Shown here piece by piece: positions 1 through 12,066 of a DNA stretch of 64,000 nt (the stretch's first letter is position 1; each line of letters begins with the position of its first letter). The stretch is taken from positions 10,910,001 to 10,974,000 of the forward strand of contig NC_059414.1 in the NCBI RefSeq assembly GCF_905220565.1. The letters are read 5' to 3'. A program made the translations under genes and the position numbers. The notes beneath the pieces were generated by a model, which worked only from the letters and a program-made list of their open reading frames with translations, had not been told where the DNA came from and ran no database searches. Source of the stretch: Melitaea cinxia. Its lineage: Eukaryota > Arthropoda > Insecta > Lepidoptera > Nymphalidae.

Positions 1-271
1 TCGGTACATGCAGTAAGAAGTTATGCGGTATAATACAACGTAGGTCGACGAAAAAAGCGTCAAGTAAAAACGCATTATTAGATATAGCTCGAAAAGTAGT
101 TGTTAGATCTCAAATAAATTTAAATGGGACCAAATGACACACACCACCTTTCGATTAAAAAAAATAGTTGTCGAAATTGGTCCACCCAGTCAAAAGTTCT
201 GAAGTAACATACATAAAAAAAATACAGTCGAATTGAGAACCTCCTCCTTTTTTGGAAGCCGGTTAAAAAGA
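1..271 (+). repeat. CGACTTC-bounded interspersed repeat, cut by the window edge
   Basis: This is the 3' part of a repeat family found many times here (1492-1967, 24940-25830, 38378-39069, 43752-44347 and inverted copies near 31-33 kb and 45 kb). It shares the stretches TACAACGTAGGTCGACGAAAA and CTCCTCCTTTTTTGGAAG and ends in a GGTTAAAA-like terminus. Full copies start near ACCGACTTCAATTA and end near GAAGTCGGTTA, so the ends are short inverted repeats around CCGACTTC. The transposon class is not decided by what I can see. Confidence 0.7.
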
Positions 272-1491
272 ACACCAAATAATACTGTTTTCATTTAGGA
301 TCGTATTCCTGTGGTGATGTGTGGTGGTGTGGTGTAAGGTAATGAGTCAGAGAACCTCAGAATAAGCTGCATTGATATAAAATAACCCTGGAGTAAGAAG
401 CATTCATATGCTACTGTAACCGCTTACCTTAAGGCTGACCATACACACGCTTCCCAATGGTGGTAATAATGGTGTAAAGACACCACACCAGAAAGCTGCA
501 TGAATTTGGATAAAATTTTGCTGAAAAATAGGTTGTAGTCTGAAATATATCCGGCGGGTATATTTCTCATCCCAGAAAAATGTACGATTCCCGTGGGATA
601 AATTTCCTGGCAGACAAAGTCACAGACAACAATTAGTCTTACACAAATACAGGCAGAATAACAAATCAACTAGTTATAAAACTAGCGATAAATAGTTGCC
701 ATTCTAAAAAAATAAAAAACACAAAAATCGGTATACGTATATTTTTATATCGTGTTTAAATTAATTTGTATAAATTATAATCTCGTTCGAACATGCAGGC
801 ATTTTAAGTATAGCTTGACATTTCTTAACGCTATTAAGAAAAAAGTAAACAAAGATACTGATATGAATAAACTGTTTGTAAAAGAATAAATAACGTTAAT
901 TTAAATTACATAGATAATAAAAGGAGCTTCACATTTATCTAAAAAATAACAGATTAAAAATATAAGTGCAGTAGCTGTTGACTCTAAGGAAACATCCATT
1001 TAGCGCAGGAATTAAACACTTATGTCTAGATTGTTCGACTGGTCTAGACATTTTAAGTGGCTTGCTTCAAAGATCTCACCGCGCAAATGTGGTTTAGTGG
1101 ACAGTGAAAAGAGTACGTAAATACCTTTGATCCGCCATTACTTTTTTTATTGATAATCCAGAATTGTAATCTTAGTATTATTATAAATGTAAAAGTTTGT
1201 GATAAACGAGGGATTCATTTGTTTTTGATACTTTTTATTATAAGAACTACTTACACAGACTACCTTTTACTTGCGACCTACCATTTACCGGCTAAAACCG
1301 CGAGGCCGATCGAGTTGACTAACATTTTATTAAAGAATATACCTACATTCTAACTTTAATAAATCAAAATGATAAAGCTATACTAATACAAACGCATCAA
1401 AAACTTATTAAGTAGATGTATACCTATACATTTTCTACTTTTACTTAATGAAAACTTTAAAACAAAAAAAAAACTCGACTAACCCTACACA
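272..1491. other. Intergenic, no gene seen
   Basis: AT-rich DNA without a supportable reading frame. Around 540-640 there is a degenerate block (ATTCCCGTGGGATAAATTTC, then a GCAGACAAAGTC stretch) that resembles the 3' end of old lepidopteran Helitron-like repeats. The rest is unassigned. Confidence 0.5.
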
Positions 1492-1967
1492 ATAAACAAT
1501 AATTGTGTTTGCAGGCAAACGAAAAAAAAACCGACTTCAATTATATCGACAAGTAATACAACGTAGGTAGACGAAAAAACAGTCAAGTAAATACGCATTA
1601 TCAAAGATTACTCCAAAAGTTGTAAACATTTTTTGAAAGTTGTAATCAGATCTCGTTGAAATTTAAATACAACCACATGATAAACATCGGCTTTCGATTA
1701 AATAAAAAATTATCAAAATCGGTACACACAATAAAAAGTTATGCGGATTTTCGAGTTTCCTTTGATTTCTCTAGGATTCCATCATCAGGTCCTAGTTTCC
1801 TTATCATGGTACCAAACTAGAGATATCTCCTTTCCAACAAAAAAAAACAATTATCAAAATCGGTTCATAAACGACGAAGCCATCTCCGAGCATACATAAA
1901 AAAAAAGAAAAAAAATATATACGGTCGAATTGAGTAACATCCTCCTTTTTTGAAGTCGGTCAAAAAT
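1492..1967 (+). repeat. CGACTTC-bounded interspersed repeat
   Basis: Starts with the family head (TTGTGTTTGCAGGCAAACGA followed by ACCGACTTCAATTA) and ends with CTCCTTTTTTGAAGTCGGTC. The interior has the family blocks CATCATCAGGTCCTAGTTTC and GATATCTCCTTTCCAACA. It is shorter than the 43.8 kb copy because the second half-unit is missing. Confidence 0.7.
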
Positions 1968-3504
1968 AACTCACATTACAAATAACAAAGTGAAATGTTT
2001 TAACTCCACTTGGATATTTCGCATTGTAATAAATTTTAGCTCTTTCAGATCAGCGCGTAAATTACACGTCTAATTAAAAGTTAGTCACAGAGAATAAGAC
2101 GTCTTAAACAAAGATAGAGTTAATGTTGTTTATTACTTTCTTAATTGCATTTAGACTTTGGAAGTCTAAATATAATGGTCTCATATTGTTGTATTATAAA
2201 AGAAGATATGTATATAGTTGTATTATATAAAAGAAATATATTAATACAGTTATTGATTGATTGATTTAGCGTGTACCCACTGCAGGGTATAGGCCTCTTT
2301 CTCCATGCAAGAGAAATGTACGGGCTTAATTGAGCACACTGCTTCACTGCTGGTTGGTGTTAAATTAATACGATAGGTAACAGTAATGAATTGTTAATGT
2401 TCCACTCCAGCGAAGAACTTTTCGGACCTGTTTCGTTAGTCGATAAATCTATCTGACGTGTAACAGATATATACCTACTGTTATAAGCATATCGGCGACG
2501 CGAACCCATAAGCTTTCCTCTGCCAAAAAGTGCCTTCAAAGAAACTTACACTTTAAAAAAAAATCCTTGAATATCAAATAATCAAATTCTCCTTTCACAG
2601 TACAGTGTCACAAATAAAACGAATTGAACAGTCCATTATTGTGATGATTTTTAATTGAGAAAATATGAAGCGTAAACTGCAACGTAACTATAACATGTAC
2701 TGATATTTCTCCACACTCAAAAACATTAAAACATACAGACGACCCGTTTCACTTTATTCATACATGCATATGATAATACAAAACTATTAATTCAGTAAGC
2801 TCCAAGTAAGAAATCAATAAACAATATCAACACAACGTCCAATTACACGACTGTGCAAAAAATAAAAAATAAATGGCGGGAGGTCTATCCTTGATGGGAT
2901 AGACAATTTTATTATTCAACACGCGAACTACCAAGGTTCCGCTCTGACAGGTATTATTTTAATTCCATAGTTAGTCTTATTTTTTTAATCGCAACAGGTG
3001 TCGAGTGGTTTATGCGTCCTGACAACGCGTGCCTGTGAGAAAAATTCTTGCATGCCAACCGAGGAGGTTTTATATTGCAGAAACATGTATATTAATAGAT
3101 AGAATTAAGCCAATCAAGAAGGTTTTATAATATAGGTATATCTATAGAATAAAATATATTAGTCGATGGAATTAAATCGATACATCTATCTACATAGTTG
3201 TATAAAGTACAAATAAAATGTAATTAAACAAAGCTATTTCACAAACACACACGATCATCTCATCTTCATTCCAAAAGTTGACAGCCCTATCAAAACACAT
3301 TTTTTTAATTGCCGTAATGTCCATTGTAATTAATCAAGTAAAGTCTTCCATTTTATAATTAAATTATTTATAAAATTCTTATAATATATATTCTTACAAT
3401 CAAATATTTATTTATATACATTTTAATAAATCACTATAATACGACTTTACTCTAAAATATGTTTAAAAATTATTTGTTTTCGGCGTTTATTTTAGCTATC
3501 CCTA
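1968..3504. other. Intergenic, no gene; one small repeat tail
   Basis: No coding signal. Positions about 2255-2345 (inverted) match the 3' tail shared by the SINE copies at 22.7 kb and 42.2 kb (the 'ctatgcccag...gggat...aggctgaa' type). Remaining DNA is AT-rich and unassigned. Confidence 0.5.
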
Positions 3505-3832
3505 ATTTTTTTACGTTAGTTAAGACCGTTCTTCTGTACGGATGCGAGACTTGGAAGGTTACTAAATCCATCACATAGCCAATCTAAGTCTTCAAACAAT
3601 GCCTACGTCAGATCATTGGCATCTGGTGGCCCAAAAAAAAACAAACGACCACCTGATGAAACTTTGTAAAGAGACCCCAATCGGCCACCAGATAAAGCAG
3701 CGTAAATGGGTATGGATCGGTCACACTCTCCGAAGGGATTCCTCTCACATACCGAGACAGGCCTTAGAATGGACTCCTCATGGGAAAATGAAACGTGGCC
3801 GCCCCAAGCGTGGCGTCCAGGGGACATAGGAC
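3505..3832 (+). pseudogene. RTE-like LINE reverse transcriptase, C-terminal fragment
   Basis: Two adjacent reading frames together look like the end of an RTE-type LINE polyprotein. An upstream piece reads LLYGCETWKVTKSIT, then comes a region with LCKETPIGHQIKQRKWVWIG, HTLRRDSSHIPRQALEW and a basic GKMKRGRPKRG tail. These motifs are typical of the very C-terminus of RTE/BovB-clade proteins in insects. The frame is broken by a stop and a shift, and no endonuclease or catalytic YADD motif is present, so this is a dead 5'-truncated copy. Confidence 0.7.
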
Positions 3833-3861
3833 TTGATGATGATGAATTTTTTTACACTTGG

Positions 3862-4490
3862 TTACTTATCATATGCCACTACAAGCGTTTATTGTTAGTT
3901 AATTTTTTTTATCTATATACAACTAGGTCGGCTTAAAAGCCTACAGCTCGCTAATGATGTATCGCAACCAGAAGCATCACAAGCGTCCTTACTTATTTAT
4001 TTATTTTATTTATTTATTTATAAGGGATGGTACACAGCACAGAAAAAATTATAAAACAAACAAGAATTGAATATAATCAAAAATGCCAATTAAAATTTAA
4101 ATTAACAAACGTGAAAAACCAAAAAATAAATAAATAAAAGGAAACACAACCCCATTAACAACGTGAAAAAAACAAACTTATTTTCACATTAAACCTATAA
4201 GTACCCAAGTATGGGAAGTATAAATTAAAAACAATTAACTATTGGAAGGAAATATAACATATATAATAATGATAATAATAATAGTAAAGATTGTATAAAT
4301 ATTTATGAAATATATTTAAATTATATATATTTTAGTTGTTGTTTTGTTTTTTGTTTTTTTACTTGCCAAAGAAACACAACACTGCTTCAGAACAGTGTTA
4401 TTTAGCGGTGATCTCCTGTAATTTTGAGGTAATTTCTCAGTCAGGATTCTCCAGACTGAGCAGGATATTTCCTGCTATACCTCAGTAAAG
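3862..4490 (-). repeat. Interspersed repeat (GGTCGGC/AGGTACTAC family), interrupted
   Basis: The two flanks (about 3920-3990 and 4365-4490) match, in inverted orientation, the repeat at 26214-26447 and 41880-42108 (blocks CTAGGTCGGC, AAGAAACACAACACTGCTTC, GAGCAGGATATTTCCTGCT). Between them lies about 370 bp that starts with TTTATTTATTTA runs and TAAGGGATGGTACACAGC, probably a separate retroelement tail inserted into the older repeat. Confidence 0.5.
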
Positions 4491-5351
4491 TAAGTTTCTG
4501 TTGTGTCTTTTTTATTTTAAAATCTTTGTTAGACAAAATGTGAACTAGGTACGTTTTGAATTAAAATGTCTAATTTTCATATGTCTATTAAAACTTTTAC
4601 CTATTTATTTATATAAAAAAAACGTGTCAAAGATGTGTTGCATATTAAAAAAAGAAGAAAACATAAATATACAATATACTTATTAAGTTGTAAAACTCAA
4701 GATTTGCATCAAAAATGCCTGCAGCATCAATTTAGCCTAGACATTGACTTGACGATCCAATTACAATTTTACTACCATAACCAATCCATTGCTTAAAGGC
4801 CAAATTACTTCAATTTATATTCTCCGCAGTAAAAACTCCACAAAATGAAACTCAAGTAATTGTAAGTCATAATACTTATTTGCCTTTTTAGTCTGATTCG
4901 TTGAAAATTAAAACAATACAACAATAATTCTGAGTATTGTGGTAGTGCGTGCCGCTAACGCACGCTCATTATCAATTTATTTCTTATTTATTCAAACGTT
5001 TATGTTATAAGAAATATTTACATTGTTTTTCATTTTTATATTATGATTATATACCATATTCAGTAAAAATATTACCGTAAAACCTAATGAAATAAAAAAA
5101 TAAAATAAAGTAACCATATTCGGTAAAAAATATTACCGTAGAACCAAATGAAATAAAAAAATAAAATAAATTAACTGGTTTTAGAACAATTTATAAAATC
5201 CAGGTGTTTACTGATATTCTCTAAATTTTTGATAGATTTCTAAAACATAATAATCATGTAGCGATCTGTTTATAACGGTTCTTCATGTAACATCCCACCG
5301 CTGGGCATAGGTCTTTTTCTCCATGTAGGTCGTTGGAAATCTGTTTATAAA
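4491..5351. other. Intergenic, no gene seen
   Basis: AT-rich. It contains the two-copy tandem repeat listed separately and, near 5290-5335, a short SINE/RTE tail remnant (CACCGCTGGGCATAGGTC). Confidence 0.5.
5052..5172. repeat. Two-copy tandem repeat, about 60-bp unit
   Basis: The unit begins ACCATATTC(A/G)GTAAAA and ends in an AAATAAAATAAA run; it appears once from about 5052 and again from about 5113 with a few substitutions and one length difference in an A run. Confidence 0.8.
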
Positions 5352-6061
5352 TCTATACATATAATAAAATGGTAGGAAAGTCAAAACTGTACATTGAATA
5401 TTTTTTTAAAAGAATACTTGGGATGTGATCTACAATCGATACCGAAGCCAAAAATATAATTTTTAGAATTTTTGCTGTTTGTCTGTTTGTCTGTTTGTCT
5501 GTATGTATGTCCGGGATACAAGTACTGCATGGATTTACTTCAAATTTGGCACGAATATTATTAAGAAGTCGGGTCAACATATAGGCTACAAATTATCACG
5601 CTATCACCTACGGGGAATGAGCAGTGAACCTTTATTTCTTCAACACATTCTGTAACAACGTGTAATCTAACGACGCATATTTAAATGTTGTTATTATGTT
5701 AATAACTATGCTATAAGCTAGCTTCATACTATAAATAAAGACATTCTGTAGTATATTTAGTATCAGCATTGTACCCGTGCGAANNNNNNNNNNNNNNNNN
5801 NNNNNNNNNNNNNNNNNNNNNNNNNNNNNNNNNNNNNNNNNNNNNNNNNNNNNNNNNNNNNNNNNNNNNNNNNNNNNNNNNNNNNNNNNNNNNNNNNNNN
5901 NNNNNNNNNNNNNNNNNNNNNNNNNNNNNNNNNNNNNNNNNNNNNNNNNNNNNNNNNNNNNNNNNNNNNNNNNNNNNNNNNNNTCATACTATAAATAAAG
6001 ACATTCTGTAGTATATTTAGTATCAGCATTGCACCCGTGCGAAGCCGGGGTGGGTCGCTAG
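5352..6061 (+). mobile_element. Non-autonomous Helitron-like element (contains the gap)
   Basis: The left end is A|TCTATACATATAATAAAA, and the right end is a GC-rich hairpin-like segment GTGCGAAGCCGGGGTGGG followed by TCGCTAG|T. Insertion between A and T, a 5' TC and a 3' CTAG preceded by a small hairpin are the accepted hallmarks of Helitrons. No Rep/helicase coding is visible. A GTTTGTCT microsatellite lies inside at 5473-5511. Allowing for the 200-N gap and a 60-bp redundant overlap, the real element is probably about 450 bp. Confidence 0.65.
5784..5983. other. Assembly gap of 200 N
   Basis: Exactly 200 N. The 60 bases before the gap (5724-5783) and the 60 after it (5984-6043) are the same sequence with one T/C difference, so the contigs on either side probably overlap. 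Confidence 0.95.
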
Positions 6062-6303
6062 TAATTTAAAAATTGTATCTTGAGCTTGCATAATCAATAA
6101 TAAAAATAATGACTAAGCTTCAATTCAACTATACTTAGTACTTATCTGTTCGATTAAACTATACTTAGTTCATCTCATACCCCTAGTTCTTTTGGAAGCT
6201 AGGAGACACAGTGGCTAATCAGCACCTGCCTGATATAGACAACAGAGCACACAGCAGCTACTAACAGCGGCCCTCTCAGGATCATGTTGGTAAATTAAGG
6301 TAA

Positions 6304-6714
6304 GGGGACATCCATTAATTACGTGAGCTCAGAATGGGGGGAGGGGTACAATGAAATCTCACCAAAACTCATTTAAACCGAGGGGGGGGGATAATCTATA
6401 ATCTCATATAAAATATTACAGATATTATAAAAAAAATTATATTTTGAGTGTTCATTTTGCCCGTTAAAATAAATCTCATGGCTAGTAAAATCATTTAGTT
6501 TTTGCTTTGAATTTTATTTAATTTAAATAAATTAACTATAGCATACTTTATATATACTTTACAGTTTATTATTTCCCGCCAATTTCTATATCTCAATCTC
6601 ACGTAAAAGGAGAGGGGGTCCAGGTAAATCACACCTAAGGGGGAAGGGGTCTAAACTGATGACTGAGGGGTGAAACTGAAAAATAGCTCACGTAAGTAAT
6701 TTATGGATGTACCC
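6304..6714. mobile_element. PIF/Harbinger-like MITE, 411 bp
   Basis: Left terminus GGGGACATCCATTAATTACG, right terminus (inverted) GGGTACATCCATAAATTACT, both followed inward by CGTGAGCT. A 3-bp TAA flanks both ends (6301-6303 and 6715-6717). TWA target duplications with G-rich termini fit the PIF/Harbinger superfamily. No transposase is present. Confidence 0.65.
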
Positions 6715-6717
6715 TAA

Positions 6718-7789
6718 GGTAGCAGAGTTTAGATGAAACTATGTGTTGTGTTATATTAAAATCTTTTTAATAATTTGTTAAATATTATATTTTTATCAGA
6801 ATATAATGTTGCAGTAGTACTAATTGTATTTTCGTATGATAATACCAGGGGGAGGACACATCCCTTCAGTATGGCTTTATCAAAGATAGAGTCTCCATCT
6901 GTTATTAGCCCCGGAACTTGGAAGTCTTTACATAAATACAATTCTCCACAGATGGCTCTTTACAGACCTTTGTTCAAAGGCATGTCAGTCTAATGTTATT
7001 AACAGGGGTGTGAAACTCGCCTACATTATCGTAATTCAAAAATAGTCATGCAAACTAACGCCATCTCTTGGACGAGGAGGGTGAGTTCGGGGTGATATAT
7101 TAATGTGTCGAAAATAGATGGCAGTAGCAGCAGTAGAGTCGAGAATTTTTGCAAATATAATTAATTTAAATAATCATTCAAACATGTTTTGTATGATTCA
7201 TAGGTATAAAAAGATATATTATAAAATATAAATATATTTTAATTTATCTCCAATATTTTTCACCGTGGTAATATTATTGAGGCCCGTCGTTCGTTAGTCG
7301 GCCATATTTGAATTTTGAATTACTCCTCGTTTTTCTGTTTAGTAACTAATATTTAATCTGTGGTCTCTACCGAGAGGCTCCAAGGATGGCCTTTTGGATG
7401 GCGATGGCCTATGCCCTTTGGTGGCGTTCATTAATTAGTAGATAACTAGATACAGTAGTTAAGGCTTGAGGTTTTATACACGATCAACAAAAATTCAAAT
7501 AAAGCATGCCACTTATACAAACTACTAGTTACGCCTGACGATCTCAGCTACATAATTTCAGATCCCGTGAGAATGTCGGGATATTAAGTAGACGGTGTCC
7601 GGGACACTTGCCCAGGTAGGAGAGATGCTCCAGTCTTATTATATCATTTAAATATTTGCGCTATTTAGTTTGCTGAATGTCTAGCAAGAAAAAAAGATTT
7701 TTAATATTTTAACATTTTCCCGACAAATATAAAGATAAGCAATAGGTTTCTAATCATTTGGGTTAATAAATTAATATAGTTTTAGGATC
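6718..7789. other. Intergenic, no gene seen
   Basis: No supportable reading frame. The block near 7555-7625 (CCCGTGAGAATGTCGGGAT and on) recurs in part near 40317, so it is probably an old interspersed repeat. No LTR of the adjacent gypsy remnant could be recognised here. Confidence 0.45.
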
Positions 7790-10332
7790 GCAGTGTGATT
7801 TTTTCTAATCTCTTTACTTTTAATTCAATAATTTTTGCATCAATTTGAGCTTTTTGCAATCGATACTTAAATTACATACACACTTCAGGCACATAATTAT
7901 CGAAATTATACAAAGGTTCCACTTTTTGAAATAAATTGCTTGGTATTCTACATAAATGTCCAAAAACTAACTCGTATGGAGAATATTTCGTTTCGCAATG
8001 AACAGTAGTATTATATGAAAAACTCCAATATGGTAGGTAACCATGAACTCCAACATGACGGGTGATTATTTGTTTGTAAATAAGAACCCAACACTATATG
8101 TACTCTCTAAAGCTCCGATACTTTGATGATGACAGGCTGATTCTATTGTTTGTTTTATATTCAAAAGGTTACATATCTCTGAAATTACCTTAGAAACAAA
8201 CTCTGTATCTCTATCACTAGCTACTTCTCTTGGAATTCCGTACCGTAAAATAAAAGTTTCAACAAAAATTTTAGCTACTTCTGTAGTTGTTTTGGTTTTT
8301 AAATGGTAAGCTTCGACATATTTACTCAATTCACATTGTAGTGTCAAAATATAGCAAAAACCACTATCGTCCCTATCAATAGGACCAACTATATCCAAAA
8401 AAAGTTTTTCAAATTGATTGTTGTGATCGACAATGGCTCTTTATGAATTTTTGTATATTTCTGTTTTTGACACTGAGCACATTTACCTACATAAATCTTT
8501 ACGTCATTTTCTACTAAAGGCCAGTAATAATATTTTTTTATATTATTAAGCATTACTGTCACAACTTCGTGACCACTACTAGGTAATAAATGAAAATCAT
8601 TCATCACCACTTTCTTTTCGTCTTCTGTAAATATTCTTTGAACGTCTTTTACAATACATATTCTAGATATATTCTCTTCTTTATTTTTAGTAATATATTT
8701 AGCTAACCATTCAATAAATGCTTTATTTTTACGCGTTTTCATTAATACTATTTCTTTTATTTCTAAGTCTTTGCACAAAATTGCCAGTTCTTTCAATAAA
8801 TCGTCTCGAGAGTTTATTGATAAAAAAGATTGGCTTGCAAATACAGTATTCTTACTCTTACAATAACATAAATTTCTTTTAGTTGAAATAAGCATGCTTT
8901 CATCTCGATTTTTTTTATACACTACGCAGTTTCTGGTCAGGTAAAATAATAAACTCTACATCTGAATCGCATTTCTTAACTACTTCCGCAATTTTAGGTT
9001 AATCAGTCCTATAATCACTGGAAGTAGAAGAATTACTAATCCTGCTCTCATTATTTCTCGCTTGTGCTCAAGTTAACACACACACGCACTATCCTACTAT
9101 TCATTTCTTTTAACTCATCTGATGTTATAATTATCCTAGATAAGGCGTCTGCCACCACATTATCTCTACCACTAACATACTCTACTTTAAAGTCATACTC
9201 CTCTAATAAAAGTCTAAACTTTGTCAAACGACTAGATGAATTAGTCATATTAAATAAGTATAACAACGGTTTGTGATCGGTTCGAATAACAAAATTTTGC
9301 CACACAAATAAGGTATAAAATATTTAATCGACCATACAATGGCTAATAGCTCCTTTTCAATTGTCGCATAATTCAATTCAGCTTTATTCAAACCCCGACT
9401 CGCGAATGCAGTTACCATTGCATAGTACGCTCCCTATAGCAAAACCTGAACTATCAGTTTGTAAAATAAATTCGTTTTTTTGATGAAAAAATCTGGATAA
9501 TCCAATACAGGTGGATTAGAAAGTATTTTTTTAAGGCGCTCAAATGCGTTGTTACATTCCGGTGTCCATTCGAATTTAACATTTTTTCGACACAATTTAT
9601 TTAATGGTAAAACTATTTCACCAAAGTTACGAATAAATTTACGGTAATAATTACTAAATGCAATAAAGCGCTTGACGTCATCCGCACATTCCGGTGTCGG
9701 GTAACGTTTAATTACGCGAATCTTTTCAGGATCCGGTAACATGCCTTATGCATTATTTTAAATTTACGTTTCGTAGTCTGGAAAATACATAAATAGTCAC
9801 TTGGTTTTTTATTATGTTCGATTAGGTTTCTATCGAATTAATATTCGGATTAAATTGTCCATATAAACAATACATTTTTCATACTTTAGGCCTGACATTG
9901 CTATAGTCATTAATCTACTAAAAGCTGAAGGGCTGATTTTTAATCCCATAGGTATATGACACAATCTTTAGGGTATATGACACAATCATAATTAACGTGT
10001 GTAGGTAAATATTTTATTACTTCACATCGCGGTCCGATTGTTAAATTATGATGATAGTAATGCATTGGTATACCTCATTTTGACCTACTCTTAAAGATAG
10101 TACATCTGTATTATAATCTATGACACCTTTATTTATTTTAAAAATTTTTTGACCTAATATACCCTATCCCTTTACATGGACCTATAGCTTTACATGGTAG
10201 ATTCCTAAATACGTAGAACTTATGATTAAAATTAAATCCTTCCCACTTTAATGTCAAATAGACAAAACCTTCGGATTTTAAACTACCACCTATGCCATTT
10301 ATACTTAATTCACTCTTATGTAAAGCTACGTT
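7790..10332 (-). pseudogene. Ty3/gypsy-type retrotransposon remnant A (protease, RT/RNase H, integrase)
   Basis: Reading on the minus strand from 10332 down, recognisable domains come in the canonical gypsy order. A retropepsin-like segment lies at about 10330-10050. A late reverse-transcriptase palm segment with YMDN in place of the usual YMDD follows at about 9960-9870. The RT thumb/RNase H start is at 9742-9434 and the RNase H end at 9305-9051 (IRTDHKPLLYLF, YVSGRDNVVADALSR). The integrase zinc-binding region is at 8922-8400 (H..H then CAQC) and the integrase core at about 8400-7870. It is broken by frameshifts, stops and a deletion that removes most of the RT palm and fingers. Gag and intact LTRs are not seen. 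A Jockey-like LINE abuts the protease end. No envelope-like gene is visible. Confidence 0.8.
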
Positions 10333-11718
10333 AGTTAGGGCTCCATCCGATACTCGAGGAGCAAAATATTATACCAGAACACCCGTTTGGATTTCGCGCG
10401 CATCAGGGGACCATAGACCAGATACACCGAGTGGCTTCTACGGTCCGCCAAGCGTTGGAACGAAGCTCTGCTGTATTCCTCGACGTGCAACAAGCTTTTG
10501 ACCGTGCGTGGCATAAGGGTCTCGAATGCAAATAAAACTTTGCTGTCCCAACACTGCTTATATGCTCTTAAGATCCTACTTACAGGACCGCATGTTTCAA
10601 GTAAAAACAGAAGGTTCAATGTCACCTATATGTGACATTAAAGCTGGGGTTACCCAGGGATCTGTACTCGATCCAGTATTGTATACAGTTTTTACTGCTG
10701 ACTTACCCCACTTACAATAACGTTTTAATTGCTACCTACGCAGATGACACGGCAGTACTATCTTGCCGTAGGGATCCCTGTATAGCATCGGAAAAACTCC
10801 AAAGGTACCTAGAAAAGGTTGGATCATGGTTGAGGAAATGGAGAATTAAAGCAAGTGCTGCAAAATCTATCCACGTTACTTTTACATTAAAAAGAAGTGA
10901 CTGTCCACCAGCGACACTTGATCGAACTGTCCTACCTTAGAATACTACAGTCAAATACCTAGGGATGCACCTTGAGCAGAGGCTTACCTGGAAGGACCAC
11001 ATAAAAGCGAAAAGAGATCAGGCAAACTTTAAGCTACAAAACCTGTACTGCCTAATTGGAAGACAGTCCTCACTCAGTTTAGAAAATAAACTGTTGATCT
11101 ATAAATGTACTATAAAACCAGTATGGATGTATGGAATTGAACTATGGGGATCGGCCAGCAACTCCAATATTGAGATTCTTTAACGGTTTCAAAATAAAGC
11201 CTTAAAAACTTTAAGTAATGCTCCCTGGTTTACACAAAACAAAGAAATACACAGATACTTGGAAATACCCACAATCAAGGAGGTTGATATTTTCTGTAAA
11301 GCGTAGAAATATAAATTAGAGCGGCACGAAAACCAACTGGCTAGAACTCTAATGGATACCGATAATAGTATATTTTGACTTAAGAGATCAAGACTAGCTT
11401 ACTTTTGAAGTTAAATTAATGAGGGATAGCACATCGTTGGATGTGCTGATTCCGAAAAGTCCAAGAAAAAGTTCAACAGATTTAATAAAAGCTAAGAAGC
11501 TGATTGTAAATAGATGGAAGGTTAAAAAAAAATCTGTGCTCTTAAAAAAGTATCTAATAAAAAGGGCGTCGCAAATGACATGGACACATGGACACGGGAT
11601 TTGATAAATAAATTACTAACAGAAAACGAAAAACATGCGTGCTTGTGGGATCCATACAGTGAAACTTATAAAAACAAAATCCTTAGACATAATGCCTATG
11701 TAGACATCACAGATTAAG
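10333..11718 (+). pseudogene. Jockey-like LINE reverse-transcriptase fragment
   Basis: A 5'-truncated non-LTR retrotransposon. The order of motifs is FGFRA-type RT finger (about 10385), SAVFLDVQQAFDRAWHKG (about 10475), AGVTQGSVLDPVLYTVFTAD (10645-10705), TYADDTAVLS with the catalytic YADD (about 10733), VKYLGMHLEQRLTWKDHI (about 10951), and a C-terminal end with stop near 11718. Codon-level breaks occur at about 10525, 10720, 10940, 11183 and later, so it is dead. Motif wording is closest to the Jockey clade. It sits where the gag region of gypsy remnant A would be expected. Confidence 0.8.
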
Positions 11719-11970
11719 TATTAGTTACTACGTAAGTAGACATTGAAAATGATAAATGTAATTTAATTTTCCACTCCTGTTAAAAAGCACGGAATTTATA
11801 GCAAATGTAAGCCAGCCTTATCATCGCAAATCGCGGATCGCAATCGCGGATCGCAATCGCGGATTCGAAGTTTCATTGAGTGTCGTGCGGGGTTTGAACT
11901 AAAATTTTACCCTCTTGTTTCGCATTTGTTGTTATAATTTGTACTTTTGAAGGTGTGAAGGACGTTTTGT
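11719..11970. repeat. LINE 3' remainder plus a 13-bp triple repeat
   Basis: After the LINE stop there is non-coding DNA. At about 11822-11866 a 13-bp unit (GCAATCGCGGATC) occurs about three times with slight variation. The rest is unassigned. Confidence 0.6.
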
Positions 11971-12066
11971 ATAACGATAGCGCCTGGGGCCGTGAAAATA
12001 ACGATAGCGCCTGGGCCCGTGAAAATAACGATAGCGCCTGGGGCCGTGAAAATAACGATAGCGCTA
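11971..12066. repeat. 27-bp tandem repeat, about 3.5 copies
   Basis: The unit begins ATAACGATAGCGCCTGGG and ends GTGAAA. There are three full copies (one with GGGC changed to GGCC) and a partial fourth that runs straight into the 17-bp array. The two arrays share the head ATAACGAT(A)GCGC. Confidence 0.9.

Noticed and set aside
1027..1055. Small palindrome TGTCTAGA...TCTAGACA
   Set aside because: An eight-base stem is expected by chance in 64 kb, and nothing around it suggests a regulatory role.
3603..3827. Minus-strand frame of 74 codons
   Set aside because: It is a shadow of the RTE-like fragment on the plus strand, which has recognisable motifs.
5763..6029. Reading frames of 73-88 codons across the N run
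   Set aside because: They consist almost entirely of undetermined bases and are meaningless.
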